Of a DNA stretch of 64,000 nucleotides, positions 42,606-52,199 are shown piece after piece. Under the pieces are notes generated by a model. The model ran no database searches. It saw only the letters and a list, made by a program, of their open reading frames with translations, and was not told the DNA's origin. Position numbers and translations under genes: made by a program. This stretch comes from JALOLV01 sp046295175 (GTDB lineage Bacteria; Bacteroidota; Bacteroidia; Cytophagales; Spirosomataceae). The stretch is from assembly GCA_046295175.1 (NCBI GenBank), contig JBKBNY010000017.1, forward strand, positions 12,971 to 76,970. The letters are read 5' to 3'. How positions within the stretch are numbered: the first letter of the stretch is position 1; each line of letters begins with the position of its first letter.

Positions 42606-44477
42606 ATGCAGAGGCAAGTTTTATTTCTTTTTTTGATTTTACGGTCTTTACTAAATCCAACAATTGCCCAAAAAAGCGATAGAGTCTATGTTTTGCACAA
42701 GGGTTATTCACAAGTAAATATAGACAGAGGAGTTTTCTACATCGAAGATTCTACAAATAAAGCAGATTTTTTTACAATAAAACAACTTTATAAATCTGGC
42801 AAGTCTAATATTATTAATGACCGTGAATTGAATTTTGGACGAAAACGCTATAATTATTGGATGATTTTTGGTTTAGAGAACCAAAATCCGTCAGAATACG
42901 GTTTGTCGTCGCTTCGTATCGAAGAGCCTTTTATTGACCTGTCAGAGTGCTACATTGTTGATGCGAAAGACTCGCTTGTATATAGCGGAAAAACTGGTAG
43001 GCAAATACCAACTCATAAGATGTCGGTCAAGAGTCGAATGTCCACATTTTCGTTTGATTTGAGACAAGGTAACTACACCATTTATCTCAAAATCACCAAT
43101 AGATTTTCAAATTATAAACTCCGAACCCCCACAACGATTTATAGCGACGATGCACTTTATAGTACCGAAGAACAAGAAAGAGTTTTTTATAGTTTATTTT
43201 TAGGAATGACCGTCTTCGTGATTGTCATGTCGTTGATGTTGTTTGTGTTCTTCAAAGAGAAAATTTATCTTTTTTATAGCCTCACATCATTCTCAATGTT
43301 GGCTTTGTATCTGCTCATTGAAAATTATTGGCAGAAAATCCCATTTACAGATTTTTACACCAATTGGCGAGAAATAACCATCGCCTTTTGCATGGTTTTG
43401 ATATGTTATATACAATTCTCACTCAGATATTTATCAGTAAAGCGTTATTCAAAATCATGGCAGATAAACTTCGGAAGATACCTTTCAATCTTGATTGCGA
43501 TTAATATAATTGCCTTGATTCTACCGATTGAAGAACCCAATTGGGTGAAATTCTTACAAGAATTTGACTCTTTCTTGGCTCTATCGGGTATTTTTATTGT
43601 CTATGTTTATCTTTTTAATGCTCTCCGGAACAGGTTTACACCAGCTTATTTTTTCATTGTTGGCAATTTCCCGTTGGCGATTGTAGCCATAATTGATAGC
43701 GTTGTGGTTGAAATCGTTTCTATGAATGTCAGAGTCGAAAAAATCGGATATTATGCCATATTATTTGAGGTTTTTGTACTGATGCTTGGTATAGTTTATC
43801 GGTTTAGGGTTTTTGCTGAAGAAAAGACATTGCTCCAAAAATCAATTAATGAGCAACAGCGAAATAATTATGAAACACAACTACAAATCCAAGAAAGAGA
43901 GCGTAGCCGCATTGCCAGAAGTCTTCATGATAGTGTTGGGGCGATTTTGTCGAGTGTTAAAATGAATTTCGATTTGATGAAAGACAAAAAAGAGGTCAGA
44001 GAAGACGAAACTTTTCGAAATTCGTATGCGATGCTCGGCGAAGCGATTCGTGAAGTACGTAGAGTTTCGCACGATATTATGCCGTCTGTTTTGGTACGAT
44101 ACGGTTTAGAATCCGCCGTAAAACAGATTTATGAGAAAGTTCAAAAACCCGAAATTACGATTTATACCGATGGCCTCGATGACCGATTTGATTTACAACA
44201 AGAATTGACTGTTTACCGAATCGTGCAAGAATTAATGTCGAATGTGATGCGTCATGCCGATGCTACCGAGGCTTCAATAATTTTGATTCGAAATGGTAAC
44301 GAATTGATAATCAAGGTTATAGATAACGGCAAAGGATTTGACCAATCTCATAAAAAAGATGGCATGGGTCTCGAAAACATCCGTTCGAGAGTTAAGTACT
44401 TAGATGGCAAATTAGATATTACTTCAACACAGAACAAAGGTACTACCGTTGTAGTAATGGCAAATGTAAAAGAATAA
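42606..44477 (+). CDS. Sensor histidine kinase, 7TM-DISM type
   Basis: 623 residues. Signal peptide (about 1-21, ending TIAQ), an extracellular 7TMR-DISMED2-type domain (about 30-185), seven transmembrane helices (about 192-390), a short coiled coil, then HisKA_3 with RSRIARSLHDSVGAILS (His phosphosite in SLHDS) and a HATPase_c domain with DNGKGF and GMGLENI. Part of a NarL-type pathway; no LuxR-type response regulator is adjacent, so the partner is elsewhere. ATG 42606. Confidence 0.9.
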   Translation: MQRQVLFLFLILRSLLNPTIAQKSDRVYVLHKGYSQVNIDRGVFYIEDSTNKADFFTIKQLYKSGKSNIINDRELNFGRKRYNYWMIFGLENQNPSEYGLSSLRIEEPFIDLSECYIVDAKDSLVYSGKTGRQIPTHKMSVKSRMSTFSFDLRQGNYTIYLKITNRFSNYKLRTPTTIYSDDALYSTEEQERVFYSLFLGMTVFVIVMSLMLFVFFKEKIYLFYSLTSFSMLALYLLIENYWQKIPFTDFYTNWREITIAFCMVLICYIQFSLRYLSVKRYSKSWQINFGRYLSILIAINIIALILPIEEPNWVKFLQEFDSFLALSGIFIVYVYLFNALRNRFTPAYFFIVGNFPLAIVAIIDSVVVEIVSMNVRVEKIGYYAILFEVFVLMLGIVYRFRVFAEEKTLLQKSINEQQRNNYETQLQIQERERSRIARSLHDSVGAILSSVKMNFDLMKDKKEVREDETFRNSYAMLGEAIREVRRVSHDIMPSVLVRYGLESAVKQIYEKVQKPEITIYTDGLDDRFDLQQELTVYRIVQELMSNVMRHADATEASIILIRNGNELIIKVIDNGKGFDQSHKKDGMGLENIRSRVKYLDGKLDITSTQNKGTTVVVMANVKE

Positions 44478-44485
44478 AGAACTTG

Positions 44486-44518
44486 ACTCATGGGATGACT
44501 TCGGGTCATCCCATGAGT
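44486..44518. terminator. Terminator after the histidine kinase gene
   Basis: Fourteen-base perfect stem (44486-44499 with 44505-44518), loop TTCGG, located between the kinase stop and the convergent alpha/beta hydrolase stop. Confidence 0.8.
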
Positions 44519-44527
44519 GTCATAATT

Positions 44528-45403
44528 CTACTTTGCCAATTCAACAATCATATCTTTTATAACTTTCGGATTTTTCTTTAATACCAAATGCCCGATTCCT
44601 TTTTGTGTATTTAGGCTCTTGACGACTTCTTTATTGAGCAAATCCATTGCTTTTGTGGCATTTGTATAGTAAATTAAGTCGTCGGTATCTCCATGAATAA
44701 ACCTAACTTCTCCCTCTATTTTACCCCAATGTGGCTCAATTTCTTTTAGAACATCAAAATGCCCGATTTTCTCTAACGAAGACAAACGTGCCAATTCGGG
44801 TACAAGCGGAGCCAAACTTGGCTTGAGGCACCATCGTGCAATTGACGGAACGTATTCTTCACCAGCAATCAACGATGCCGAGCAAAGCAGCGTTTTTCGT
44901 ACAGTTTTGGGGTTTTGCATTGCCAATGCCGCCGCTACCGTACCTCCGTACGAAAAACCCACAACAGTGATTTTACGATTTTTATATCGCTCAATAATTG
45001 GTTTCATCAACTCGGATTGCTTCCATGCCGAGACTTCGATATTGCCAAAATCCGAACCTCCATAGCCTGGGCGGTCGATGGCAACAAGAGCGGTATGTTT
45101 TAAAAGATTGGTATCTGTCAAGAATGGGTATTGGAAAAATTCTCTCAACGTATTCGGTGAACCGTGCAGCAGAATGGTTATTGGTAAATCATCATTGCCA
45201 ACTTCTACTGAGCGAATATTCCGACCATTTATTTTGTCATTGAAGACTTTATGAGGTAGGTGATTTAGCTTATTTTTTAGTTCTGAATCTGTATAACTCC
45301 ACGCAAGATTTTTGACCGAAATCAATAAAATGATAAGTAAAATCAAGATTGAAAAAATAATAATAAACACAGTTTTTATAATTTTTTGTAGTAAGTTTTG
45401 CAT
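44528..45403 (-). CDS. Alpha/beta hydrolase
   Basis: 291 residues from ATG 45403; a TTG 30 bases upstream is rejected. One N-terminal transmembrane anchor (about 9-30). Hydrolase core with oxyanion LHGSPNTLR, nucleophile GFSYGG (Ser), then DLIYYTNA (Asp) and GIGHLVLKK (His). Single-domain esterase/lipase-like enzyme anchored to the membrane. Substrate unknown. Confidence 0.85.
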   Translation of the reverse strand: MQNLLQKIIKTVFIIIFSILILLIILLISVKNLAWSYTDSELKNKLNHLPHKVFNDKINGRNIRSVEVGNDDLPITILLHGSPNTLREFFQYPFLTDTNLLKHTALVAIDRPGYGGSDFGNIEVSAWKQSELMKPIIERYKNRKITVVGFSYGGTVAAALAMQNPKTVRKTLLCSASLIAGEEYVPSIARWCLKPSLAPLVPELARLSSLEKIGHFDVLKEIEPHWGKIEGEVRFIHGDTDDLIYYTNATKAMDLLNKEVVKSLNTQKGIGHLVLKKNPKVIKDMIVELAK

Positions 45404-45451
45404 TTGAATAAGAAATATAAAATCTCTATCCAATATTAAAGATTTTTGAAC

Positions 45452-45459
45452 TAACTTTG
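45452..45459 (+). promoter_or_regulatory. -7 element for carA
   Basis: TAACTTTG fits TAnnTTTG, 43 bases upstream of the carA ATG at 45503. Confidence 0.5.
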
Positions 45460-45502
45460 TTCTCCGATAATCAATTTAATCGGAAACTCCAATACCCCTT
45501 CG

Positions 45503-46603
45503 ATGAATCAATCACCTCAGAACGCACTCCTCCTCCTCGAAGACGGAACGTATTTCAAAGGAAAAGCACTTGGTAAAATCGGCACTTCGGCTGGCGAAGT
45601 CTGCTTTAACACAGGTATGACTGGCTACCAAGAGATTTACACCGACCCTTCGTATTTTGGCCAAGTAATCGTCAATACAACCTCACATATCGGTAATTAC
45701 GGTGTGGTTTTGCACGATGAAGAGGAATCTAAAAGCGTAAAAATCAGTGGCATGGTTTGTAATGCCTATGCAAATCATTATTATTCACGTGCTACGGCAA
45801 GTTTTTCACTCCAAGAGTATTTTGAGAGGTCAAATATCGTAGGAATTTGCGATGTAGATACTCGCCAGATTGTTCGTCATATCCGCAATGCGGGAGCCAT
45901 GAACTGCATCATTTCTTCGGAGATTCTCGACCCAGAAGAATTGATGGTTGAGCTTAAAAAATGCCCTTCGATGGATGGCCTTGAGTTATCGTCGGTTGTG
46001 AGTACAAACGAAAGCTATTTTATGGGTAGCGAAGACGCTAAATTTAAAGTGGCTGTGCTTGACTTTGGCGTGAAAAAGAGCATCTTGACAAACTTTACCG
46101 AAAGGGGGTGCTACTGCAAGGTTTTTCCTGCAAAAACTTCTTTTGCCGAGATACAAGCGTGGAATCCTGACGGGTACTTCTTGTCAAATGGCCCAGGTGA
46201 CCCATCGGCGATGCCTTATGCAGTTGAAACAATCAAGCAAGTTTTAGCAGCGGGCAAGCCAGTTTTCGGAATCTGTCTCGGACACCAACTTTTGGCACTT
46301 TCGAGCGGAATTGAAACTTACAAAATGCACAATGGACACCGTGGGTTGAACCATCCTGTTAAAAACCTAAAAACAGGTATGAGCGAAGTCACTTCTCAAA
46401 ACCACGGTTTTGCAGTAAAACCAGACCAAGTTCGTTCGTTTGATAATATCGAATTGACCCATATCAACCTCAACGATAACACCATTGAGGGAATCAAAAG
46501 AAAAGACATTCCAGCGTTTTCGGTGCAGTATCACCCAGAGGCATCTCCGGGGCCGCACGATTCACGCTACCTTTTTGATGATTTTGTGAATATGCTTTCA
46601 TAA
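45503..46603 (+). CDS. carA: Carbamoyl-phosphate synthase small (glutaminase) subunit
   Basis: 366 residues. N-terminal CPSase small-subunit domain (about 1-150, LLLEDGTYFKGKALG) and C-terminal glutamine amidotransferase (about 180-360) with nucleophile Cys in GICLGHQLL, plus the His/Glu pair in QYHPEASPGPHDS. Produces ammonia for the large subunit in pyrimidine and arginine synthesis. carB is not in the window. Single gene, ended by a terminator shared with murE. Confidence 0.97.
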   Translation: MNQSPQNALLLLEDGTYFKGKALGKIGTSAGEVCFNTGMTGYQEIYTDPSYFGQVIVNTTSHIGNYGVVLHDEEESKSVKISGMVCNAYANHYYSRATASFSLQEYFERSNIVGICDVDTRQIVRHIRNAGAMNCIISSEILDPEELMVELKKCPSMDGLELSSVVSTNESYFMGSEDAKFKVAVLDFGVKKSILTNFTERGCYCKVFPAKTSFAEIQAWNPDGYFLSNGPGDPSAMPYAVETIKQVLAAGKPVFGICLGHQLLALSSGIETYKMHNGHRGLNHPVKNLKTGMSEVTSQNHGFAVKPDQVRSFDNIELTHINLNDNTIEGIKRKDIPAFSVQYHPEASPGPHDSRYLFDDFVNMLS

Positions 46604-46608
46604 AACAA

Positions 46609-46641
46609 AACCCTGACAGCGTTCAAAACGCTGTCAGGGTT
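46609..46641. terminator. Terminator between carA and murE
   Basis: Fifteen-base perfect stem (46609-46623 with 46627-46641), loop CAA, A/T flanks on both sides; bidirectional for the convergent carA and murE. Confidence 0.85.
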
Positions 46642-46683
46642 AAAATATTACCTTCTGAATCACTGTTGAGGACTGATTTATTC

Positions 46684-48135
46684 TCAAAGCTCATAAGCTT
46701 TTCTTAGTTCTTCTCTGTCGTCAAAGTGGTGCTTGGTTTTGCCAATGATTTGATAATCTTCATGCCCTTTACCTGCCACTAAAATAATATCGTGAGGTTT
46801 TGCCAAAGATACTGCTTTCTGGATAGCCGCTCGACGGTCTTCGATAGTCTCGGTCTTCTTTTTGTTGGCAAATGAAACTCCTGCTTGCATTTGTTCAAGA
46901 ATTTCGATTGGGTCTTCGGTACGTGGATTATCAGACGTTAAAATTACTGTATCGCTTAATTCAGTCGCAATTTTTGCCATGATTGGACGTTTGGTTTTAT
47001 CTCTATCTCCACCACAACCCACAATCGTAATTACTTTCTGATTGCCTTCTTTGATGTCATTAATCGTTTTCAGAACATTCTCCAAAGCATCGGGCGTGTG
47101 GGCATAATCTACAATGCCAACGATTTCATTTTCGGAAACAACTTGCTCAAAACGGCCAGGAGGCGGCTTGATACCTGAAAGTTGAGTTAAAACTTCATCG
47201 GGGTCTTCGCCCATCAAAACTGCCGAACCATAAACTCCAAGCAAATTGTAGGCATTGAAAGCACCAATCAACTTAAACCAAACTTGCTTTCCATCAATAT
47301 CCATTTCGAGCCCAAAGAGCGTATTTGCCAGAATTTTCCCTTTGAAAGTACCAATACTATTGAGCGATAAAGTCTCTTTTCGGGCTGCGGTGTTCTGCAA
47401 CATCACTTTTCCGTTTTTGTCATCGGTATTTACCAATGCAAAAGCAGTTTTAGGGAGCTGGTCGAAGAATCCTTTTTTGGCTTTTATGTAATTCTCGAAT
47501 GTTCCATGAAAATCGAGGTGGTCGTGGGTAATATTTGTAAAAATTCCCCCTCTAAATGTTAATCCAGCGATACGCTCCTGCACAACCGAATGAGAACTAA
47601 CTTCCATGAAACAGTAAGTTGCTCCTTTTTTTAGCATTTCGCTCAATAAGCGATTGATTTCGACTGAATCGGGAGTAGTGTGAGTTGATTCAATGATTTC
47701 ATCTTCAATTTGATTCTGAACGGTCGAGAGCAACCCACAACGATGCCCAAGACGTCTGAATAGTCCAAAAAGGAGGGTTACTGTTGAGGTTTTGCCATTT
47801 GTGCCGGTTACACCAATCAGATGTAGTTTTGATGACGGATTTCCGTAGAAATTTGAAGCCGCAAAGCCCATCGCACGAGCCGAATTTTCGACTTGAATGT
47901 AAGTTACCGACTCGTGTAATTGTTCTGGTAATTTCTCGCACAAAATCGCGGTAGCACCTTTTTCTATGGCCGTTTCGATGAAATTATGACCATCAACTTG
48001 CGTACCACTGATAGCAACAAATAAACTCCCATTTTCTACTTTTCGAGAATCGAAAATGATATTTTTTATTTCAGAATCTGTTTTTCCAGCAACGCTTTGG
48101 AGCGGTATTTTGTATAGTAAATCACTTAATATCAT
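46684..48135 (-). CDS. murE: UDP-MurNAc-L-Ala-D-Glu--meso-diaminopimelate ligase
   Basis: 483 residues. Walker-type ATP site GVTGTNGKTSTV (about 108-119), central HDHLDFHG, and DNPRTEDP, the motif that selects meso-diaminopimelate. Adds the third residue of the cell-wall peptide. It is the last gene of the local division/cell-wall cluster: rsmH-ftsL-ftsI lie upstream, but a DUF6934-like gene, a 52-residue gene and a DsbD-N-type gene intervene. mraY and murD do not follow. Confidence 0.97.
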   Translation of the reverse strand: MILSDLLYKIPLQSVAGKTDSEIKNIIFDSRKVENGSLFVAISGTQVDGHNFIETAIEKGATAILCEKLPEQLHESVTYIQVENSARAMGFAASNFYGNPSSKLHLIGVTGTNGKTSTVTLLFGLFRRLGHRCGLLSTVQNQIEDEIIESTHTTPDSVEINRLLSEMLKKGATYCFMEVSSHSVVQERIAGLTFRGGIFTNITHDHLDFHGTFENYIKAKKGFFDQLPKTAFALVNTDDKNGKVMLQNTAARKETLSLNSIGTFKGKILANTLFGLEMDIDGKQVWFKLIGAFNAYNLLGVYGSAVLMGEDPDEVLTQLSGIKPPPGRFEQVVSENEIVGIVDYAHTPDALENVLKTINDIKEGNQKVITIVGCGGDRDKTKRPIMAKIATELSDTVILTSDNPRTEDPIEILEQMQAGVSFANKKKTETIEDRRAAIQKAVSLAKPHDIILVAGKGHEDYQIIGKTKHHFDDREELRKAYEL

Positions 48136-48164
48136 ACAAATTTTTGATTTCGATTAAATAAATA

Positions 48165-48214
48165 TGGCACGGTATTTCAAACATCAAAATTAATGTTTAA
48201 ATGAAACCGTGCCA
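48165..48214. repeat. GTGGCACGG-type inverted repeat
   Basis: Stem of nine perfect pairs (48165-48173 with 48206-48214) and a further AAACAT/ATGTTT pairing (48179-48184 with 48193-48198). Shares the GGCACGG end with the element at 25823; possibly a dispersed repeat. Confidence 0.5.
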
Positions 48215-48242
48215 CAATTTTATTGAGAATGAATTGCAAAAT

Positions 48243-48704
48243 TTATTTTGCTTTTACATCAAATTTGAATTTATCTTTATTCGGAACACACTTGCCGTCT
48301 TTTGTTGTACAAGTCTGACACTCGATTTTACCTTCGATAACCGGATTTGCCTTTAAAATTTTTACTTTTTGAATGAATTTGGCATTGTGTTCAAAATAGT
48401 CAACTTTGCCACCCCAAATATCATCATATTTTTGTTTTGCTTTTATGGGTGTAAGCTTTCCAACTAATTGATATGTGTCGTTTTTTGTGAAATTGGCAGT
48501 TGTCGGAAGCGGCCCTTCTACCTTCAAATCAGATGAATACATATACCAGCCCTCATCGATTGCAGCTGAGAAAACCAAATCAATTGTTTCGCCCACAGCG
48601 GCAGTTGGTTTACTGCTCGTAAAAGTCCATTTAGCTGGTTTAAGTATTTGTGCCGATGCAGTTAAGGTCGAAACTGCGAATAAGAATACTAAGATTTTTT
48701 TCAT
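48243..48704 (-). CDS. Secreted DsbD N-terminal-type domain protein
   Basis: 153 residues. Signal peptide of about 18 residues (ending ASAQ). The rest is a single beta-sandwich like the DsbD alpha domain (WTFTSSKPTAAVGETIDL... KLTPIKAKQKYDDIWGGKVDYF), ending CQTCTTKDGKC, a cysteine cluster. No membrane or thioredoxin part, so it is a stand-alone version that may exchange disulfides with a partner. Part of the insert between ftsI and murE, 41 bases downstream of the small overlapping gene. Confidence 0.85.
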   Translation of the reverse strand: MKKILVFLFAVSTLTASAQILKPAKWTFTSSKPTAAVGETIDLVFSAAIDEGWYMYSSDLKVEGPLPTTANFTKNDTYQLVGKLTPIKAKQKYDDIWGGKVDYFEHNAKFIQKVKILKANPVIEGKIECQTCTTKDGKCVPNKDKFKFDVKAK

Positions 48705-48785
48705 TTTTATGATACGTTCTTTAAAGAGAATTATATTTGTTAGTATAACGGATTACCGAAAAAAAACATTTGTTATAGATTATCT

Positions 48786-48944
48786 TTAACAGTTGTTTAA
48801 CACATTTGAGCTTTTGATTAAAGACTCAATTTTTTTTCTCATTTCTTGAGATTCATCGGTTAGTTCATACTGTTTTTTATCAAGTGCTGTATTCACCCGA
48901 TATGACTTAGGGTTAACTTTTGGTAATATTTTAAGTTTCTTCAT
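48786..48944 (-). CDS. 52-residue protein overlapping the DUF6934-like gene
   Basis: Short frame, read by me directly: ATG 48944 to TAA 48786. Basic N-terminus (KKLKILPKVNPKSYRV), then a charged helical stretch rich in Lys/Glu/Gln, ending near two Asn and Cys. It overlaps the 3' end of the DUF6934-like frame by 14 bases in another phase, a translational coupling typical of paired genes. No family recognised. An antitoxin or regulator role is only a guess by position. Too short for standard ORF calling. Confidence 0.6.
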   Translation of the reverse strand: MKKLKILPKVNPKSYRVNTALDKKQYELTDESQEMRKKIESLIKSSNVLNNC

Positions 48945-49389
48945 ATCGTTGATAGATTAAAAATGCTTGATAATCTTTATTTTTTTGAAATTTTTCTTGA
49001 ATTCCTCTTTCTGTAAAACCCATAATTTCAAAATACTGTTCGGCTTCGGCCACAAATTTAGAAATAATACTTCTATATAAACGAGTTCTTGACTAATTAC
49101 TGCCTGTAAAAACTATTTTGGCATCTCGGTATTGCTCAAAAAACAAAAACATTGTCTGTACGACTGTCGAAAGTATTAGATTCATATCTTTATTTCGACT
49201 TTGAACCAAGTAATCAATCTTACCATCAGATAATAAATCGCCAAATCCCATGTGAAAGAACTGTTCGGAATCTGGCAGTCTTTCATAAATAACTATTTTT
49301 CTGATGATTTTAGTATCACTTTTACTATCAAACTCGTAAACTAATTTATCAGACGATACTTCAAAGTTGTAGTGAGGTTTAGTTGTCAT
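48931..49389 (-). pseudogene. DUF6934-like gene split by an in-frame TAG
   Basis: From ATG 49389 the frame encodes 98 residues and meets TAG at 49093-49095. The same frame then stays open for another 53 codons to TAA 48931-48933. The continuation (SRTRLYRSIISKFVAEAEQY and onward, ending YQAFLIYQRYE) matches the C-terminal half I expect for DUF6934, while the first part ends DAKIVFTGSN; the family joins these as GS(N/T)-x-(A/S)RTRLY. So the stop replaces one residue, most simply a CAG to TAG change. With read-through the length is 152, normal for the family. Family function unknown. It begins 15 bases after ftsI. Confidence 0.75.
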
Positions 49390-49404
49390 TTAATGGTACT
49401 TTAT

Positions 49405-51537
49405 CTATTTCAAAACCAAAGAAACTACTTTTTTCTCGGTTTGAGCATATTCAGCGATTTTACCGATTCCTGAATACCTTACCCTAAATCCTTTGTTTTC
49501 GAGTAATGGAAGAGCGTCTCGGAGGGTTAATCCTTGAATATTTGGTACATCTTCGGTGTTTTCATTAATTTTCTTCCAGCTTGTAGCAGTTCCAGAGTTG
49601 GTGTTGCGAACCCAACCAGATTGTGTTGGAGAATTCTGTAAACCAAATCCTTCGGCAACCGACCTAAAATCCTCGGCATAACCTGCTTTCTGATGCGTTT
49701 CTAAATTTTTGATATTGATTTTTTTATTTACTGCCATGTGCATATACACATCGTATCCGAATATTTTATCGGCGATTTCTCTAAAAACTGGTGCTGCCAC
49801 GTCTCTTGCATAAAGGTTGCCGCCTTGAGGCTCATCAATGATAACCGCACAGCTATATTTAGGATTATCGGCCGGGAAAAATCCAATGAATGCAGTGTAA
49901 TATTTGCCCTGCTGATACCCACTTTCACGTTTTTGAGATGTACCTGTTTTACCTGCCACTTTGCAATTGCCCGTGTTGATATTTTTGGCAGTTCCGTTTT
50001 CGACAACACCCGCCATCATTGCCCAAACTTTTTTGATGGTTTCATCGCTACAAATAGGTGTTGGGTCTTTGGCTGCTTGAAATTTTTCGATTAATTGGTC
50101 GGCTTGACGGATTTCTTTTACGAGCAAAGGCTGAACCCAAAAACCTTTATTGGCAATGGCGTTATAAAAAGTCAGCATTTGTAGCGGTGTCATGCGGCTT
50201 TCGTAGCCGATAGACATCCACGGAAATGTAGTCGAACTATACGTTTCGCTTTTTGAATTATGAATAGTCGGTTTAGTTTCATTCTTTAACTGAGTACCAA
50301 TAACGGGTTCGTGTAGTTTGAATTTGTGCATGTAACTTACAAATTCATCCAATTTCGACAATCCAAAATATTTTTGAATCATCCGATAGATACCGACATT
50401 GCACGAATGCTCAAAAACTTCTTTTGTGGTTAAATTACCGTGTTTTTCTGAGCATTTCATTTCAGTACCTCGGTGCATCACGCTACCTTCGCAAGTTGCC
50501 ATGTAATCGTTGAGTCCAAAGTTGCCTTTTTCGAGGAGGGCAACCATCGTAGCTAACTTGAAAGTTGAGCCAGGGTCTGTACCACCACGAACCGCATAAT
50601 TGAAATCTTCGATGTATTTTGTTGTATTTGTCGTAGAATCAACCCTACGAGACAAGTTTGTGATAGCCTTAATCTCGCCCGTTGCTACTTCCATTACAAT
50701 TGCCGAGCCGTATTTAGCCCCCATCGCAGTAACCTGCTTTTTTAAGGCACTTTCTACAATATCCTGAAAATTAACATCGACAGTTGTGATTACATCAAAA
50801 CCTGCTTCTGGGCGAACCTCTGGCGAATCATCAACGGGTTTCCAAGTGCCACCTGGAAGACGTTGAAAAACGCCAAAACCATTTTTGCCAGCCAAGTAAT
50901 TATTAAAACTGGCCTCAATTCCAAAGTTTCCACGGGTTTGGGTATCTCTATCGAGTTTTCCGATGGTACGGAGAGCCATATCATCAAATGGCATTACACG
51001 GCGTTCGAGTTGTTCAAATTTACCGCCACCCTTCATGGCACCTTCTCTAAAAAGCGGAAACTTTTTGATTTTAGCTTTCTCTTCGTAGCTTATCAATTTG
51101 TTTGAAAGCGATACAAATTTCACTTTACCGCTTTCGCGGGCTTTCACGATTTCTATTTTGTATTCGAGCGGAGATTTTTCTTTGAGAGTCCAAGATAACA
51201 GATAGCATAATGAATCTATTTTGGCATCGAATAAGGCTTGTTTGGCCCTTCTGGGGTCAATTCCGATTCGGTATTTTGGTACGGATGTCGCCAAAAGACT
51301 TTTACCATCTGAGGCGTAGATGTTTCCTCGCATCGCACGAATCGTACGAGTTTGACGTTGAACTTTTTCAACTTTGGCAAGCCATTTCTTCTTTTCGACA
51401 AACTGAATACGGCTTACTTTGTAAAGCACCGCAATTGCCAAAATGGTAACTACCGCAAACACAACCCTCGACCTAAATATAAGTATATCGCGGATTGGTT
51501 TATCATTCTGATTTTTAGAGGAGGTCTTGATAGCCAT
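49405..51537 (-). CDS. ftsI: Penicillin-binding protein 3-type transpeptidase with PASTA domain
   Basis: 710 residues. Transmembrane anchor (about 22-42), PBP dimerisation domain, then transpeptidase with GSTFKLAT (SxxK), SCN and KTGTSQ. C-terminal PASTA domain (about 645-705: VPNIQGLTLRDALPLLENKGFRV), usual in Bacteroidota FtsI. Septal cross-linking enzyme. Follows ftsL; the DUF6934-like gene starts 15 bases after its stop. Confidence 0.95.
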   Translation of the reverse strand: MAIKTSSKNQNDKPIRDILIFRSRVVFAVVTILAIAVLYKVSRIQFVEKKKWLAKVEKVQRQTRTIRAMRGNIYASDGKSLLATSVPKYRIGIDPRRAKQALFDAKIDSLCYLLSWTLKEKSPLEYKIEIVKARESGKVKFVSLSNKLISYEEKAKIKKFPLFREGAMKGGGKFEQLERRVMPFDDMALRTIGKLDRDTQTRGNFGIEASFNNYLAGKNGFGVFQRLPGGTWKPVDDSPEVRPEAGFDVITTVDVNFQDIVESALKKQVTAMGAKYGSAIVMEVATGEIKAITNLSRRVDSTTNTTKYIEDFNYAVRGGTDPGSTFKLATMVALLEKGNFGLNDYMATCEGSVMHRGTEMKCSEKHGNLTTKEVFEHSCNVGIYRMIQKYFGLSKLDEFVSYMHKFKLHEPVIGTQLKNETKPTIHNSKSETYSSTTFPWMSIGYESRMTPLQMLTFYNAIANKGFWVQPLLVKEIRQADQLIEKFQAAKDPTPICSDETIKKVWAMMAGVVENGTAKNINTGNCKVAGKTGTSQKRESGYQQGKYYTAFIGFFPADNPKYSCAVIIDEPQGGNLYARDVAAPVFREIADKIFGYDVYMHMAVNKKINIKNLETHQKAGYAEDFRSVAEGFGLQNSPTQSGWVRNTNSGTATSWKKINENTEDVPNIQGLTLRDALPLLENKGFRVRYSGIGKIAEYAQTEKKVVSLVLK

Positions 51538-51757
51538 AGCACGCAGTTTTTATAGTGAAAAAGTATCGCTGGGGCGAACCATTCGCTAAAGAGTTAAGAT
51601 TTTTTTTATTTACTTTTGGGAGGTATAACTACTTGATTTGGATTAGTTCTCGTTATTTATTAATTAAATAATAAAAATAATTACACAATTGTAATGACAT
51701 TCAATTAACCATTAAACAATCCAAGGTTAACTATTTTTTATTATAAATCAACTAATC

Positions 51758-52141
51758 TCAGTCTTGAACTACAATTTTATTTGGAGGTGTAATATTCTCT
51801 TCTAAACCTCTTTCTTTGAGTTGTTTCGCAATTTCGGATTGCTTGCTCGCAAACATATAACGAGACTTTTGGTCGATGTATAAAGCTCGTTGTTCTTCCA
51901 TTTCGGTTTTGGCTTTTTCAATTTTACGTACAAATGCTTCGTAGCTGTGTTGTACAAAAATATAGACCATTACCAAGCCGCAGAGATAGGTGAGGCGTCG
52001 CAAAGTTACGGTGGGTAGCTGGTCGCCGAGTTCTAAACGAGAACTTAGCCAACTATTTAGGCTCTCAAAGAATCCGCCTTGCTGCTGGCTCGATTGTTTT
52101 TCTTGGGTTTCTTTTTCTTTAGAAAAGGTATTCACTGCCAT
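51758..52141 (-). CDS. ftsL: FtsL-like division protein
   Basis: 127 residues. Cytoplasmic N-terminus of about 45 residues, one transmembrane helix (about 48-65, LTYLCGLVMVYIFVQ), then a periplasmic coiled coil (FVRKIEKAKTEMEEQRALYIDQKSRYM). Low sequence conservation but the position between rsmH and ftsI fixes the identity. Component of the FtsQLB division complex. A 220-base AT-rich interval separates it from ftsI. Confidence 0.82.
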   Translation of the reverse strand: MAVNTFSKEKETQEKQSSQQQGGFFESLNSWLSSRLELGDQLPTVTLRRLTYLCGLVMVYIFVQHSYEAFVRKIEKAKTEMEEQRALYIDQKSRYMFASKQSEIAKQLKERGLEENITPPNKIVVQD

Positions 52142-52199
52142 GACATTAAAATTTTATAGGTTAGCACGTTGTTTTATTTTTTGTTGGAGTTGAGATTTT

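Noticed and set aside
48931..49095. Separate 53-codon gene after the TAG of the DUF6934-like frame
   Set aside because: It has no ATG near its start, keeps the upstream frame exactly, and completes the expected family C-terminus, so it is better read as the split end of one gene.
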